A stretch of 20,205 nt of DNA from Methylacidiphilum caldifontis (GTDB lineage Bacteria; Verrucomicrobiota; Verrucomicrobiia; Methylacidiphilales; CAMAQI01): the NCBI GenBank assembly GCA_945860255.1, contig CAMAQI010000027.1:1-20205 (forward strand), given 5' to 3'. Below are positions 6,481 through 14,090 of this stretch, piece after piece; within the stretch, counting starts at the first letter, position 1, and each line of letters starts with the position of its first letter. The notes below the pieces were generated by a model. It had not been told where the DNA came from and searched no databases. It saw only the letters and a list, made by a program, of their open reading frames with translations. A program made the translations under genes and the position numbers.

Positions 6481-7206
6481 GTGACCTTCTCTCTTCAAAC
6501 ATTGGAATTTCATCGATCGGATAAAGTCATCCATTCCGGGTTTGCTCTTGCCCAAGCCCTCCCCTCAGAAAGTCTGTCGATCGCTCCCCCAGAGATCTCC
6601 CCTCTCGAATGGGAGCGCGCTTTACAGTTCCAACACGATCGCGCCCGAAACTCCTTTCTCCTCGGACGTCGCTGTGCCAAACAGGCGCTCCATCTTCTCG
6701 ACCCCTCCCTTGACCTCCCCTCCCTCTCTCTGATCTCTGGGCTCCCAGGTCATCCGCTCTTTACAGGCACCCTTAATCCGTATGAGGTCAGCATCTCTCA
6801 TTCGATCGATTTTGCCCTTTCGATCCTCTCTCCTGCGACCCATCCGGTGACGATCGATCTGGAGCGTATCCGACCGGAACGAATCGAGGCGATCGATCGG
6901 ATGTTAACAGACCGTGAGAGAAAAATGGTCGAAATCGCCCCCGATCCAAAATCCACCGCCACTCTCCTTTGGACGGCTAAAGAGGCTCTCTCCAAATGGC
7001 TGCGCTGTGGAATGTCGGTCGATTTTAAAATGCTGGAGATCCAAACGCTCCAACAGGAATCCGATCGACTCTCTGGAACCTTTAGCCATCTCTTCCATCT
7101 CCGCTTCGAATCATGGTCCATAGGAGAGTGGTGGATCACGGTGGTTTTCCCCAACAAAAGTCGTTTTCAAGGATTTGATCCCAAAACGCTCTCCCTGCTT
7201 CAATAG
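6481..7206 (+). CDS. 4'-phosphopantetheinyl transferase (Sfp type)
   Basis: This enzyme moves the 4'-phosphopantetheine arm from CoA to a Ser of acyl or peptidyl carrier proteins, using Mg2+. With the start used here it has 241 residues, the Sfp-group size. Visible motifs: GRRCAKQAL (about 63-71), EVSISHS (102-108, with the conserved His), the metal-binding pair in VTIDLERI (Asp126, Glu128) and LLWTAKEALSKWL (about 162-174, Trp-x-x-Lys-Glu signature). The frame is open back to an ATG at 6382, but that would overlap the divergent GYF gene's start by about 50 bases; GTG 6481 avoids this and still gives the whole domain. No strong Shine-Dalgarno is seen, so the start is uncertain. No carrier-protein or polyketide gene is nearby, so it may serve fatty-acid synthase ACP or a remote pathway. 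Confidence 0.85.
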   Translation: MTFSLQTLEFHRSDKVIHSGFALAQALPSESLSIAPPEISPLEWERALQFQHDRARNSFLLGRRCAKQALHLLDPSLDLPSLSLISGLPGHPLFTGTLNPYEVSISHSIDFALSILSPATHPVTIDLERIRPERIEAIDRMLTDRERKMVEIAPDPKSTATLLWTAKEALSKWLRCGMSVDFKMLEIQTLQQESDRLSGTFSHLFHLRFESWSIGEWWITVVFPNKSRFQGFDPKTLSLLQ

Positions 7207-7241
7207 CCAACCGACGCTCCCTCCATTGATTTCCTTACTGA

Positions 7242-7275
7242 ATTAACCGCCAAATTAAATTCAAAGATCGCCAAA
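7242..7275 (-). repeat. Solo TTGGCG...TTGGCGG module, inverted copy
   Basis: On the minus strand this reads TTTGGCGAT...TGAATTTAATTTGGCGGTTAAT. It matches the 33-base modules at 2440-2472 and 12189-12221, which are attached to the structured elements there. Here it stands alone and reversed in the 123-base gap between the phosphopantetheinyl transferase and mqnC. Confidence 0.6.
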
Positions 7276-7329
7276 GGGAGATAACGACTTCTGCTTGTCT
7301 TCCCTCCCCTCTGTGCCATCTTTTGGGCG

Positions 7330-8448
7330 ATGATCTCGATGACTCAGACTCGCACCTCCGAAATTGAAGGCAAAATTGCGGATGGCTTACGTATTTCGCA
7401 AGAGGAGGCCCGGCTTCTCTACGACCTGCCATTGCCAGAACTCGGAGCCCTTGCGGATGACCGTCGCCGTCAAATTCATGCCTCCCATCATGCAGGCCGT
7501 GGAAATGAGATCGTTTCTTACATCGTCGATCGCAATATTAACTACACGAATGTCTGCAATGTTTACTGCAAGTTTTGTGCTTTTTACAGAACGGAGAAGG
7601 ATGCGGACCACTATGTCCTCACCCCCGATCAAATCAGTGAAAAAATCGTCGAGCTCGAATCGATTGGGGGAACTCAGATCCTCATGCAAGGGGGCCATCA
7701 CCCGAAACTCAAGATCGACTACTATCTCGATCTCCTTCAACACATCCGTCAAAAACATCCCACGATCAATATTCACGGTTTTTCTCCCCCCGAATTTAAT
7801 CACTTCGCTGAGGTTTTTAACATGTCACTCGAGGAGGTTATCACTCGATTTAAAGAGGCGGGCCTCGGTTCAATCCCCGGAGGAGGAGGCGAGATCCTCG
7901 TCGACCGAGTCCGTGATAAAATCTCTCCCTTGAAGTGTAACTCCGATCAATGGCTCGAAGTGATGCGAATCGCACATCGACTCGGATTAAACTCCTCGGC
8001 AACGATGATGTTTGGCCATGTGGAAACAGTGGAAGAGCGCCTGCAACATCTCCAACGACTTCGTGATCTCCAAGATGAAACCAACGGTTTCACCGCCTTC
8101 ATCTGTTGGACCTTTCAACCCGATCATACCGTTCTTAAAGCCGATCCCGTCGGCGCCCACGAATATCTCCGAATGCAGGCCTTAAGCCGGATCTTTCTCG
8201 ATAACATCCCCAATATTCAATCCTCATGGGTTACCCAAGGCCCGAAGATCGGTCAAATTGCTCTTGAGTACGGGGCCAACGATTTTGGAAGCATTATGAT
8301 GGAGGAAAATGTCGTCTCCTCCGCGGGAACCTCCTTTCGCCTCTCAATTCAAGAGATGCGACGCCTGATCGAAGAGATTGGTTACGAGCCGCGCCAACGC
8401 AACAACTGGTATCAACTTCTCGATCAAAGTCCCTCACTCGCTTTTTAA
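7330..8448 (+). CDS. mqnC: Cyclic dehypoxanthine futalosine synthase (radical SAM)
   Basis: 372 residues, full length. MqnC is the radical SAM enzyme of the futalosine route to menaquinone; it cyclises dehypoxanthine futalosine. The 4Fe-4S cluster motif C-x3-C-x2-C is at Cys76, Cys80 and Cys83 (NYTNVCNVYCKFCAFYR), the MqnC form rather than the MqnE one. Further family segments are ILMQGGHHPKL (about 117-127), HGFSPPEF, the glycine-rich GSIPGGGGEIL, and TMMFGHVET. ATG 7330 and ATG 7339 are both possible starts; neither has a strong Shine-Dalgarno. The next gene starts 12 bases after its stop, so it probably shares a transcript with the protease pair, though no functional link is evident. No other mqn genes are in the window. 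It implies menaquinone-based respiration by the alternative pathway. Confidence 0.93.
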   Translation: MISMTQTRTSEIEGKIADGLRISQEEARLLYDLPLPELGALADDRRRQIHASHHAGRGNEIVSYIVDRNINYTNVCNVYCKFCAFYRTEKDADHYVLTPDQISEKIVELESIGGTQILMQGGHHPKLKIDYYLDLLQHIRQKHPTINIHGFSPPEFNHFAEVFNMSLEEVITRFKEAGLGSIPGGGGEILVDRVRDKISPLKCNSDQWLEVMRIAHRLGLNSSATMMFGHVETVEERLQHLQRLRDLQDETNGFTAFICWTFQPDHTVLKADPVGAHEYLRMQALSRIFLDNIPNIQSSWVTQGPKIGQIALEYGANDFGSIMMEENVVSSAGTSFRLSIQEMRRLIEEIGYEPRQRNNWYQLLDQSPSLAF

Positions 8449-8460
8449 AATTAAAAAATT

Positions 8461-9939
8461 ATGAACTATCGTCATCCTCTCTCCCTGATCATTTTATCTC
8501 TTTTTCTTTTCTCACTCCCTCTGCTCGCTCAAGCGAAAGAGAGTCCTGATCTCAACCTCACGCATGACAAGGCCCTCGTTCGAATTTTAAACTATATTCA
8601 ACAACCGATTTGGAACGTTCCTTGGCAGTTCCAACGCATTCAAGCATCCTCCGGAACCGGTTTCATTATTGAAGGAAAAATGATCATGACGAATGCCCAC
8701 GTCATTAGCTGGAGTCGAAACTTAGTCGTCTTCCGTTACAACGACCCTCGTCCCTTTAATGCCCGCGTTGTTTTTCGTGCCCACGAATGTGATCTCGCCC
8801 TGATCACGGTCGATGATCCCTCCTTTTTTGAAGGAATCACTCCCCTGACTTTTGGATCTCTTCCGAAGGTTCGCTCCACGGTGACCACCAATGGCTATCC
8901 TGCGGGAGGCACTCAGATCTCCTACACTCGTGGCGTCGTCTCGCGTATCGAAATGCAAAACTACGCTCATATCAGCAATAAAAACTTTCTTGCGGTTCAA
9001 ACGGATGCCGCGATTAATCCCGGAAATAGCGGAGGTCCTGTCCTTCAAGAGGGAAAAGTTGTCGGGGTTGCTTTCCAAGGAATTAAATCCCTTGAAGGCG
9101 CCGGTTTCTTTATTCCCACCCCCGTCATTCGTCATTTCCTTAAAGATATCGAAGATGGAAAATACGATGGATTTCCCGTCGCTGGAATCTCGACTCGCTC
9201 CTTGGAAAATCCGGCCTATCGTCGTTATCTCGGACTTCCGATGGATGGGCGAGGCATTGGAATCAATGGACTTCTCCCGATTCCCTCGACTCAGGAACTC
9301 CTCCGTTTTGATGATGTCCTTCTTGAAGTGAACGGATTTCCGATCTCCAGCGATGGGACGACGCTCTTTGAAGGGAATCGCGTTCAAATGGGAGTTGTCT
9401 TCAATGAGCTTCAACAAGGGGAGATCGCCAAGCTCAAAATCTGGAGAGAGAATAAAGAGATTCTCGTTCCTCTGCCGATGACTCTCTACAAAGGGGATGA
9501 ACGCGAAGGAGCTCAACATGATACGCTACCTCGTTACGTGATTCATGGTGGACTCCTTTTTTCACCGCTCAGCTTTGAGTTGATCCGAACCCTCAGCGAC
9601 CAGAGCAGCGATACAGCCAAAGAGCTCTCCTACGCCCTCTTCTTTCGACGGTTTGAAAAGCCCGATCATCCCCAAGTCGAACCGGTCATTCTCCTCTCCA
9701 CTTTCTCCCATGCGGCGAATGCGGAACTGAATACCCCACTCCCCGCGATTGTAAAATCGATCAATCAAATTCCGATTAACCAGTTGGATGATGTTTCAAA
9801 GGCCTTTGAGAAACCGCTTAACGGATTTCATGTGATTGAATTTACGAATCATTGCACCGAAACCTTTGATGCCAAAGCACTCGATAAAGCACATCCCGAG
9901 ATCATGAAAAACTACGAAATTCCACAGGCCCAACGATGA
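8461..9939 (+). CDS. Deg9/HtrA-like secreted serine protease with PDZ domains
   Basis: 492 residues. A Sec signal peptide spans residues 1-25 (hydrophobic run, LLAQA cleavage region). The trypsin-like domain (about 55-225) keeps the catalytic triad: His80 (MTNAHV), Asp111 (CDLALI) and Ser190 (GNSGGP). A PDZ domain follows (about 240-345). The C-terminal part (about 355-480, starting YVIHGGLLFSPLSFELIRTL) resembles the PDZ_3 domain of plant Deg2/Deg9-type proteases rather than E. coli DegP's second PDZ. It is expected in the periplasm or exported, degrading or refolding damaged proteins. It overlaps the next gene by 4 bases (ATGA), and that gene encodes a catalytically dead paralogue of the same layout. 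Family confident; substrate and physiological trigger unknown. Confidence 0.9.
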   Translation: MNYRHPLSLIILSLFLFSLPLLAQAKESPDLNLTHDKALVRILNYIQQPIWNVPWQFQRIQASSGTGFIIEGKMIMTNAHVISWSRNLVVFRYNDPRPFNARVVFRAHECDLALITVDDPSFFEGITPLTFGSLPKVRSTVTTNGYPAGGTQISYTRGVVSRIEMQNYAHISNKNFLAVQTDAAINPGNSGGPVLQEGKVVGVAFQGIKSLEGAGFFIPTPVIRHFLKDIEDGKYDGFPVAGISTRSLENPAYRRYLGLPMDGRGIGINGLLPIPSTQELLRFDDVLLEVNGFPISSDGTTLFEGNRVQMGVVFNELQQGEIAKLKIWRENKEILVPLPMTLYKGDEREGAQHDTLPRYVIHGGLLFSPLSFELIRTLSDQSSDTAKELSYALFFRRFEKPDHPQVEPVILLSTFSHAANAELNTPLPAIVKSINQIPINQLDDVSKAFEKPLNGFHVIEFTNHCTETFDAKALDKAHPEIMKNYEIPQAQR

Positions 9940-11393
9940 AAACGCTCACTCTCCTTCTCCTTCTCCATTCAATTCTGTTTTTCTCCGGTTGTAAATCGGA
10001 CTCGGAAACGGTTGCGATGCAAAAACAGGTTGTAAAACTTGAGGTTGTTCAAAAAATCTACGATCCTCAACAGCCGTGGAGAATTACCACCAAAGAGACC
10101 TCCCGGAATGCCCTCGTTCTTTCCAATCAAAAGCTGATCACCACCGCTGAATTTCTCAGTGACTCAACCCTTTTACGGGTTCAAAAAGAGGGGAAAGGAA
10201 ATAAATTTGCAGCGAAAATCGCCTGGGTCTCCTACCCGTTAAATCTCGCTCTCATTTCCGTCGAAGACTCCTCTTTCTGGCAAGGACTCCACGAAGCGAC
10301 CCTTTCTGAAGAGACCCCCAACATCGGAGCCTCTCGAATTTGGCGCTGGCAAAACGGAATTCTGGAATCGTGGCATGCAGAGATCAATCAAATCCAAGTG
10401 CTCCCCTCAGAGCTCAGCCCCGTCAATCATGTCTTTGCCAATGCCTTCTCTGAAATTAATTCTGCGGGATGGTGTGAGATTGTGACCCAAGGAAAAGAGG
10501 TCGTCGGAATCACCAGCAGCAGCTCCAACAATAAGCTCAGCGTCATCCCCTCCTCCTTCCTTCTGACGATTATTGATCACCAAAAAAACGATTCGAAGTT
10601 TGAGATCGGTTACTTCCCCTTCTATTGGCAAACCACTGAAAACTCGCAAAACGCCAAACGCCTCCAATATCCGGGAACTCCGAAAGGGGTCTTTATTACT
10701 CAAATCGATCCCACCACCCCCGAATCTAAGGTCTTTAAAGTCGATGATTTAATCCTTGAGATCAACGGCATGGCAATCGAATCCAATGGTGACTATAAAG
10801 ATCCGATCTTTGGATCGATCAATTTGGAAAATCTTGCCGTTCGAGAGGGAGTGGCTGGGAGCACGATCCACTTCAAAATATGGCGACACGGAGCCGAAAA
10901 ATTAATTCAGATGACTCTCCCCGCTTTCCGCTATGAACGTTCTAAAGTTCCTGAACATCGTTTCGATGAGGCCCCCGAATACCTGATTGTCGGAGGTATG
11001 ATCTTCATGCCGCTCACGATCGAATATCTTCGGGCCTTTGGCGATCAATGGAAAAATACGGCCCCCTTCCGACTTCTCTATCATACCTTGGAGCCAACCT
11101 TGTCTGAAAATGAAAAGATCGTCATTCTCTCGAGCGTGCTCCCCGATCCCTACAATTTAGGTTACTCCGACTACCGCTTTATGACAGTCGACTCGGTCAA
11201 CGATCAAAAGGTTCAGACCCTCAAACAGTTCGAGCAGGCCCTTTCGCTAAATAAAGGAGAGTTCCATAAAATCACCTTCCTCAAAGGCCGAGCGCCGCAA
11301 CAAGCGATTCTCGATGCAAAAACTCTCGATGAGACCAATCAACGCATCTTGAAAAAATTTAGCATCCCTTCGGATCGCTTAATTCTCCGATGA
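9936..11393 (+). CDS. Lipoprotein pseudoprotease, Deg9/HtrA-like with lost catalytic triad
   Basis: 485 residues, laid out like the preceding protease but with a lipoprotein signal: hydrophobic residues 4-15, then LFFSGC with lipidated Cys19. Aligning the two proteins, His80 becomes Glu72 (ITTAEFL against MTNAHVI), Asp111 becomes Asn103 (PLNLALI against ECDLALI), and Ser190 becomes Trp179 (INSAGWCE against INPGNSGG). All three catalytic residues are therefore gone, while PDZ (about 245-335) and PDZ_3-like parts (from about 350, YLIVGGMIFMPLTIEYLRAFGDQW) are better conserved. It is not a pseudogene: the frame is intact and overlaps both neighbours by 4 bases. It is probably membrane-anchored and may act as scaffold, adaptor or inhibitor for the active protease. 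The partner role is inference from pairing and coupling. Confidence 0.85.
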   Translation: MKTLTLLLLLHSILFFSGCKSDSETVAMQKQVVKLEVVQKIYDPQQPWRITTKETSRNALVLSNQKLITTAEFLSDSTLLRVQKEGKGNKFAAKIAWVSYPLNLALISVEDSSFWQGLHEATLSEETPNIGASRIWRWQNGILESWHAEINQIQVLPSELSPVNHVFANAFSEINSAGWCEIVTQGKEVVGITSSSSNNKLSVIPSSFLLTIIDHQKNDSKFEIGYFPFYWQTTENSQNAKRLQYPGTPKGVFITQIDPTTPESKVFKVDDLILEINGMAIESNGDYKDPIFGSINLENLAVREGVAGSTIHFKIWRHGAEKLIQMTLPAFRYERSKVPEHRFDEAPEYLIVGGMIFMPLTIEYLRAFGDQWKNTAPFRLLYHTLEPTLSENEKIVILSSVLPDPYNLGYSDYRFMTVDSVNDQKVQTLKQFEQALSLNKGEFHKITFLKGRAPQQAILDAKTLDETNQRILKKFSIPSDRLILR

Positions 11394-11848
11394 ATCAACC
11401 TCCTCCCTCCTATCGCATCGGCGTCATCGCCGATAGTCATAACCAATGGCCTCCTCGCGCCTCCGAACTTTTAGCAGGTGTCGATGAAATCTGGCATCTC
11501 GGCGATATCTGCCGAGAATCGATCCTCGATGAGGCGCGAGCGATTTGCCCTAAGCTCGAAGTGGTTCTCGGAAACAACGATTTTGATCTTCACTATCCCC
11601 TCTCCCGCACCTTAGAACGGTACGGAAAAAGATTTTATCTCATTCATATCCTCCCTCGTGAAATTCCGGACTCCATCGATTTCCTCTGCTATGGGCACAC
11701 CCACCGTCCCGATCAAACGATCAAAAACGGGGTTCAATTTTTTAATCCCGGCTCCGTTGGTAGCCCCACTAAAGGAGCCCCCGCAAGCCTCGGCTTTCTG
11801 GAATACGATTCGTCCCACGGATGGAACTCCCGAATCGTTCTCATCTAG
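11390..11848 (+). CDS. YfcE/MJ0936-type metallophosphoesterase
   Basis: A 152-residue calcineurin-like phosphoesterase of the small YfcE/MJ0936 group, which hydrolyses phosphodiesters with two metal ions. All metal motifs are present: Asp15-Ser-His17 (IADSHN), Gly-Asp39 (HLGD), GNND (61-64), His86 (LIHI) and GHTH (102-105), followed by the family's FNPGSVGSP. It overlaps the lipoprotein gene by 4 bases (ATGA), so it is the last gene of the coupled run 8461-11848. The physiological substrate is unknown; relatives act on artificial phosphodiesters and some on cyclic nucleotides. A small hairpin CCTCC-AAGG-GGAGG (11853-11866) lies just after the stop but has no T run. Confidence 0.92.
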   Translation: MNQPPPSYRIGVIADSHNQWPPRASELLAGVDEIWHLGDICRESILDEARAICPKLEVVLGNNDFDLHYPLSRTLERYGKRFYLIHILPREIPDSIDFLCYGHTHRPDQTIKNGVQFFNPGSVGSPTKGAPASLGFLEYDSSHGWNSRIVLI

Positions 11849-11855
11849 TTTACCT

Positions 11856-11882
11856 CCAAGGGGAGGCGAATAGCTGGATAGC
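11856..11882. repeat. CCAAGGGGAG...GGATAGC module, copy 1
   Basis: CCAAGGGGAGGCGAATAGCT followed by GGATAGC, 7 bases after a stop codon. The same module begins 8 bases after another stop codon at 13788 (CCAAGGGGAGCCGGATAGCT...). Both copies follow a plus-strand gene. It merges into the structured element that begins at 11896. Confidence 0.55.
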
Positions 11883-11895
11883 GAGGAAAAGACTG

Positions 11896-12267
11896 TTTTA
11901 ACCACGGATTACACGGATTTACACGGATAATCAGAGAGAATGAAAAGGAATCTTATCCTCTTTCGTCCAAGCTCTTTCTCCTTCGTCCCCCACTGCAGGA
12001 CTACGGCGAACAAGTCAGCGGACGTGCGAAAGGCATTACAAACAGAGAAGATTCGTTCCGGCTGCTGGACGAAATCAAAGCGATGTAACAAACGACTCTC
12101 ACAAACGCGTTTGTGAAGATCGTTTTTTCATCGCTTTGATTTCGATCGAGATCGAAATTTTCGCTGTTTTGGGATTGTGAATTTAAAGTTTGGCGAGTTT
12201 TGAATTTAACTTGGCGGTTAGGCCCCTCTTTAGATCAGTGCAGATAAGTGAAGATAAGCGGTTAAAA
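11896..12267. repeat. Structured intergenic element, copy 2 (cloverleaf core with degenerate inverted ends)
   Basis: Fills the gap between the phosphoesterase and bioD. The left end TTTTAACCACGGATTACAC... (11896-11928) is the degenerate inverse of the right end (12233-12267, finishing GATAAGCGGTTAAAA; 33 of 35 bases equal to copy 1). Core helices: P1 AAACAG (12040-12045)/CTGTTT (12164-12169); P3, a 15-bp perfect stem 12071-12085/12129-12143, then AACGA (12091-12095)/TCGTT (12120-12124) and an 18-base palindrome (12099-12116, centre AACGCGTT); P4, a 9-bp stem 12139-12147/12150-12158. GATTTC is shared by P3 and P4, so the two helices compete. The TTGGCG module (12189-12221) comes before the right end here but after it in copy 1. 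About 110 bases (11930-12039) are unique to this copy. Confidence 0.7.
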
Positions 12268-12278
12268 CTCTCTTTCTT

Positions 12279-12881
12279 TTATTGCATGAATTGGGCCAAT
12301 CGAACAGCAGCACCGGTCCTCTGAGCGAGAAAATCGCGATTCAAATTCGCCAACTCCTCTGAATCTTCTGGGAAGCGATTTAAAACGATCTCCTGAATCC
12401 CCAGCCCGTGACGGTTCACCGCTTCGACGGTCAATAAAGTCTGATTGATCGTCCCTAATCCGGCCCGACCGACAATCACCACTGGAAACCCCAACTCTTT
12501 GGCGAAATCGCAAATCATCTTCTCCTCCGTCAGTGGAACCATCCACCCTCCCGCCCCTTCAACCACCAGATGCGAAAACTGTTCTGCAAGCGAAACGGTA
12601 TGCTTTAAAATGAGATCGTAAGGAATCCCCCGTCCCTCCTTTTGCGCCGCCATTAGCGGAGCCATCGGTGACGCAAAACAACAGGGATTAATCTCATCCA
12701 GAGAAAGCTCTCCCTCCATCGCCTCTTGCAAACGGATCGCATCTCCCCGATCCCCCGTCGCAAACGGTTTCAACCCCACTCCAGTCACCCCCTTCGCTCG
12801 CCAAGAGCGAATCCTATCGACGCTATAACTGGTCTTTCCCACCCCCGTACAGGTCCCCGTAACAAAAAACTGTGTCATCAT
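12279..12881 (-). CDS. bioD: Dethiobiotin synthetase
   Basis: 200 residues. BioD closes the ureido ring of biotin, converting 7,8-diaminopelargonate, CO2 and ATP into dethiobiotin. The P-loop is FVTGTCTGVGKT (6-17); most BioD proteins have GTDTxVGKT, so the Asp is Cys11 here. KPFATGDRGD (about 38-47) corresponds to the KPVxTG substrate loop, and VVEGAGGWMVPL (about 106-117) is the second signature with the conserved Glu and glycines. FPVVIVGRAGLGTINQTLLT matches the 'lGtINHtLLt' segment of the family. ATG at 12881 or 12878. It stands alone: no bioA, bioB or bioF is in the window. The gene is divergent from the YihY gene, with about 25 bases between the starts. Identification is firm. Confidence 0.93.
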   Translation of the reverse strand: MMTQFFVTGTCTGVGKTSYSVDRIRSWRAKGVTGVGLKPFATGDRGDAIRLQEAMEGELSLDEINPCCFASPMAPLMAAQKEGRGIPYDLILKHTVSLAEQFSHLVVEGAGGWMVPLTEEKMICDFAKELGFPVVIVGRAGLGTINQTLLTVEAVNRHGLGIQEIVLNRFPEDSEELANLNRDFLAQRTGAAVRLAQFMQ

Positions 12882-12906
12882 TAAAAACTAGAAGCATTGC
12901 CAGAAA

Positions 12907-13779
12907 ATGAGAAGGTCTAAAAATCCATTTGGATCTTCTCTCCTTTTCCTCTATATCAATTTCATGCTTGCACGATGGATCGGAAAAGATCTCGATAGTA
13001 AAATCGGATGGCTTAGCGGATTTTCCGCCTCTCTCGCTTTCTTTTATCTCCTCGCCATCATCCCTTTTCTCGTCCTTATCCTCACCCTCGCCCATCATCT
13101 CTGCTCCTACGATCTCACCCCGGAACTGATTCGACTCGCCAAAAATCTTCTCCCCTCAGAAAGTAAAGTCTCGGCGGATAGTCTTGTCGAGGTCGCTAAA
13201 TCGATCTCCGGGGGGGGAGTCATTACGCTCAATACCGTAATCGCGCTCTGGACGACCTATAGCTTTATGCGAGAGTTGGTCCGTGCTCTTCATTTCATCT
13301 TTTGTGAGCCCGATCTCAATTTTGTTCAAGCAACCCCGTTTAAATCGCTCTTGCTACTCTTCGCTTGGATGCTGGCAATTCTCATGACCTTCGGAGTCTT
13401 TTTAATTTCCCCGTTAGCCATTCAACTCCTCACCGAAAAAATTTGGTTCCACTTTCTCGCCTCTCTCCTCTGGAAAGTCATTCAATATGGACTTCTCTTT
13501 TCCCTCCTCTACGGAGCCCTTTGGCTCACCTACCGCATCTCAGCCCGTCACGCGCTCAATACCCGACGACTCTCCCAAGGGGCCTTGATCGCCTCCGTCG
13601 GGTGGCTCCTCACCAGTGTCGGATTCACTTGGGTCGTCAAACTTGTCTGGAGCCAAAGCATCCTCCACGGAACCTGGGGCTGCATCATCGCCACCCTCTT
13701 TTGGGCCTACACCTGTGCCTGGTCGGTGATGATTGGCGCCTGTTGGATTCGCTACTGGGATACGAAAGAAAAAGAATAA
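12907..13779 (+). CDS. YihY/virulence-factor BrkB family membrane protein
   Basis: 290 residues with about six membrane helices (roughly 38-62, 100-120, 143-168, 185-208, 225-250 and 255-275), the layout of the YihY/UPF0761 family (once misnamed RNase BN). The first helix segment SASLAFFYLLAIIPFLVLILTLAHHL matches the 'xALAYYxLLSLFPLLLxL' signature. The segment RRLSQGALIASVGWLLTSVGFTWVV corresponds to the family's late 'GAxxaaxxWxxxsxxFxxYv' helix. These are inner-membrane proteins of unknown biochemical role. The start at 12907 lies 25 bases from the divergent bioD start, so the two promoters must overlap; no clear Shine-Dalgarno is seen. A dispersed repeat module begins 8 bases after the stop. 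Confidence 0.87.
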   Translation: MRRSKNPFGSSLLFLYINFMLARWIGKDLDSKIGWLSGFSASLAFFYLLAIIPFLVLILTLAHHLCSYDLTPELIRLAKNLLPSESKVSADSLVEVAKSISGGGVITLNTVIALWTTYSFMRELVRALHFIFCEPDLNFVQATPFKSLLLLFAWMLAILMTFGVFLISPLAIQLLTEKIWFHFLASLLWKVIQYGLLFSLLYGALWLTYRISARHALNTRRLSQGALIASVGWLLTSVGFTWVVKLVWSQSILHGTWGCIIATLFWAYTCAWSVMIGACWIRYWDTKEKE

Positions 13780-13787
13780 ATGTCCCG

Positions 13788-14086
13788 CCAAGGGGAGCCG
13801 GATAGCTCAATAGCCGGATAGCTTAAATGAATTTAAAAATGAATTTAAGATTTGAATCGAACTTTGTGTTTTAGTGACTTGGTGCGAGACTCCTTTTAAT
13901 GAGTAGCCACCCACCACCCATCAGCCCCACAGTCCACGCTTAGTCCGCCGTAGTTTTTGACGAAGGTGGATCAGCTGATTCGCCTCTCTTCTCAGCGCCG
14001 CGCCGCTGCGTCGCTGCGGGAGACACTCCCCTGAATTTGAAATGGATTTAAGCGATCATGCTAATTAGCTATCAGGCTATTCAGCC
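13788..14086. repeat. Intergenic repeat element with GGATAGC/GCTATC inverted ends
   Basis: Fills the 311-base gap between the YihY and glycosyltransferase genes; no gene is seen in it. The left end contains CCAAGGGGAG, then GATAGCTCAATAGCCGGATAGC (13801-13822) and AT-rich TTTAAATGAATTTAA stretches. The right end has ATTTGAAATGGATTTAAG and then GCTATCAGGCTATTCAGCC (14068-14086), the degenerate inverse of the left end. A diverged copy of the CTGCG/ACTCCCC repeat (about 13995-14050) lies inside. It ends 4 bases before the stop codon of the minus-strand gene. Confidence 0.55.
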
Positions 14087-14090
14087 TTCC

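Noticed and set aside
8722..9519. 265-codon open frame antisense to the Deg9-like protease
   Set aside because: It is a frame shadow: no recognisable motif, low complexity of Ser/Lys/Asp, and the opposite strand encodes a clear protease with catalytic triad.
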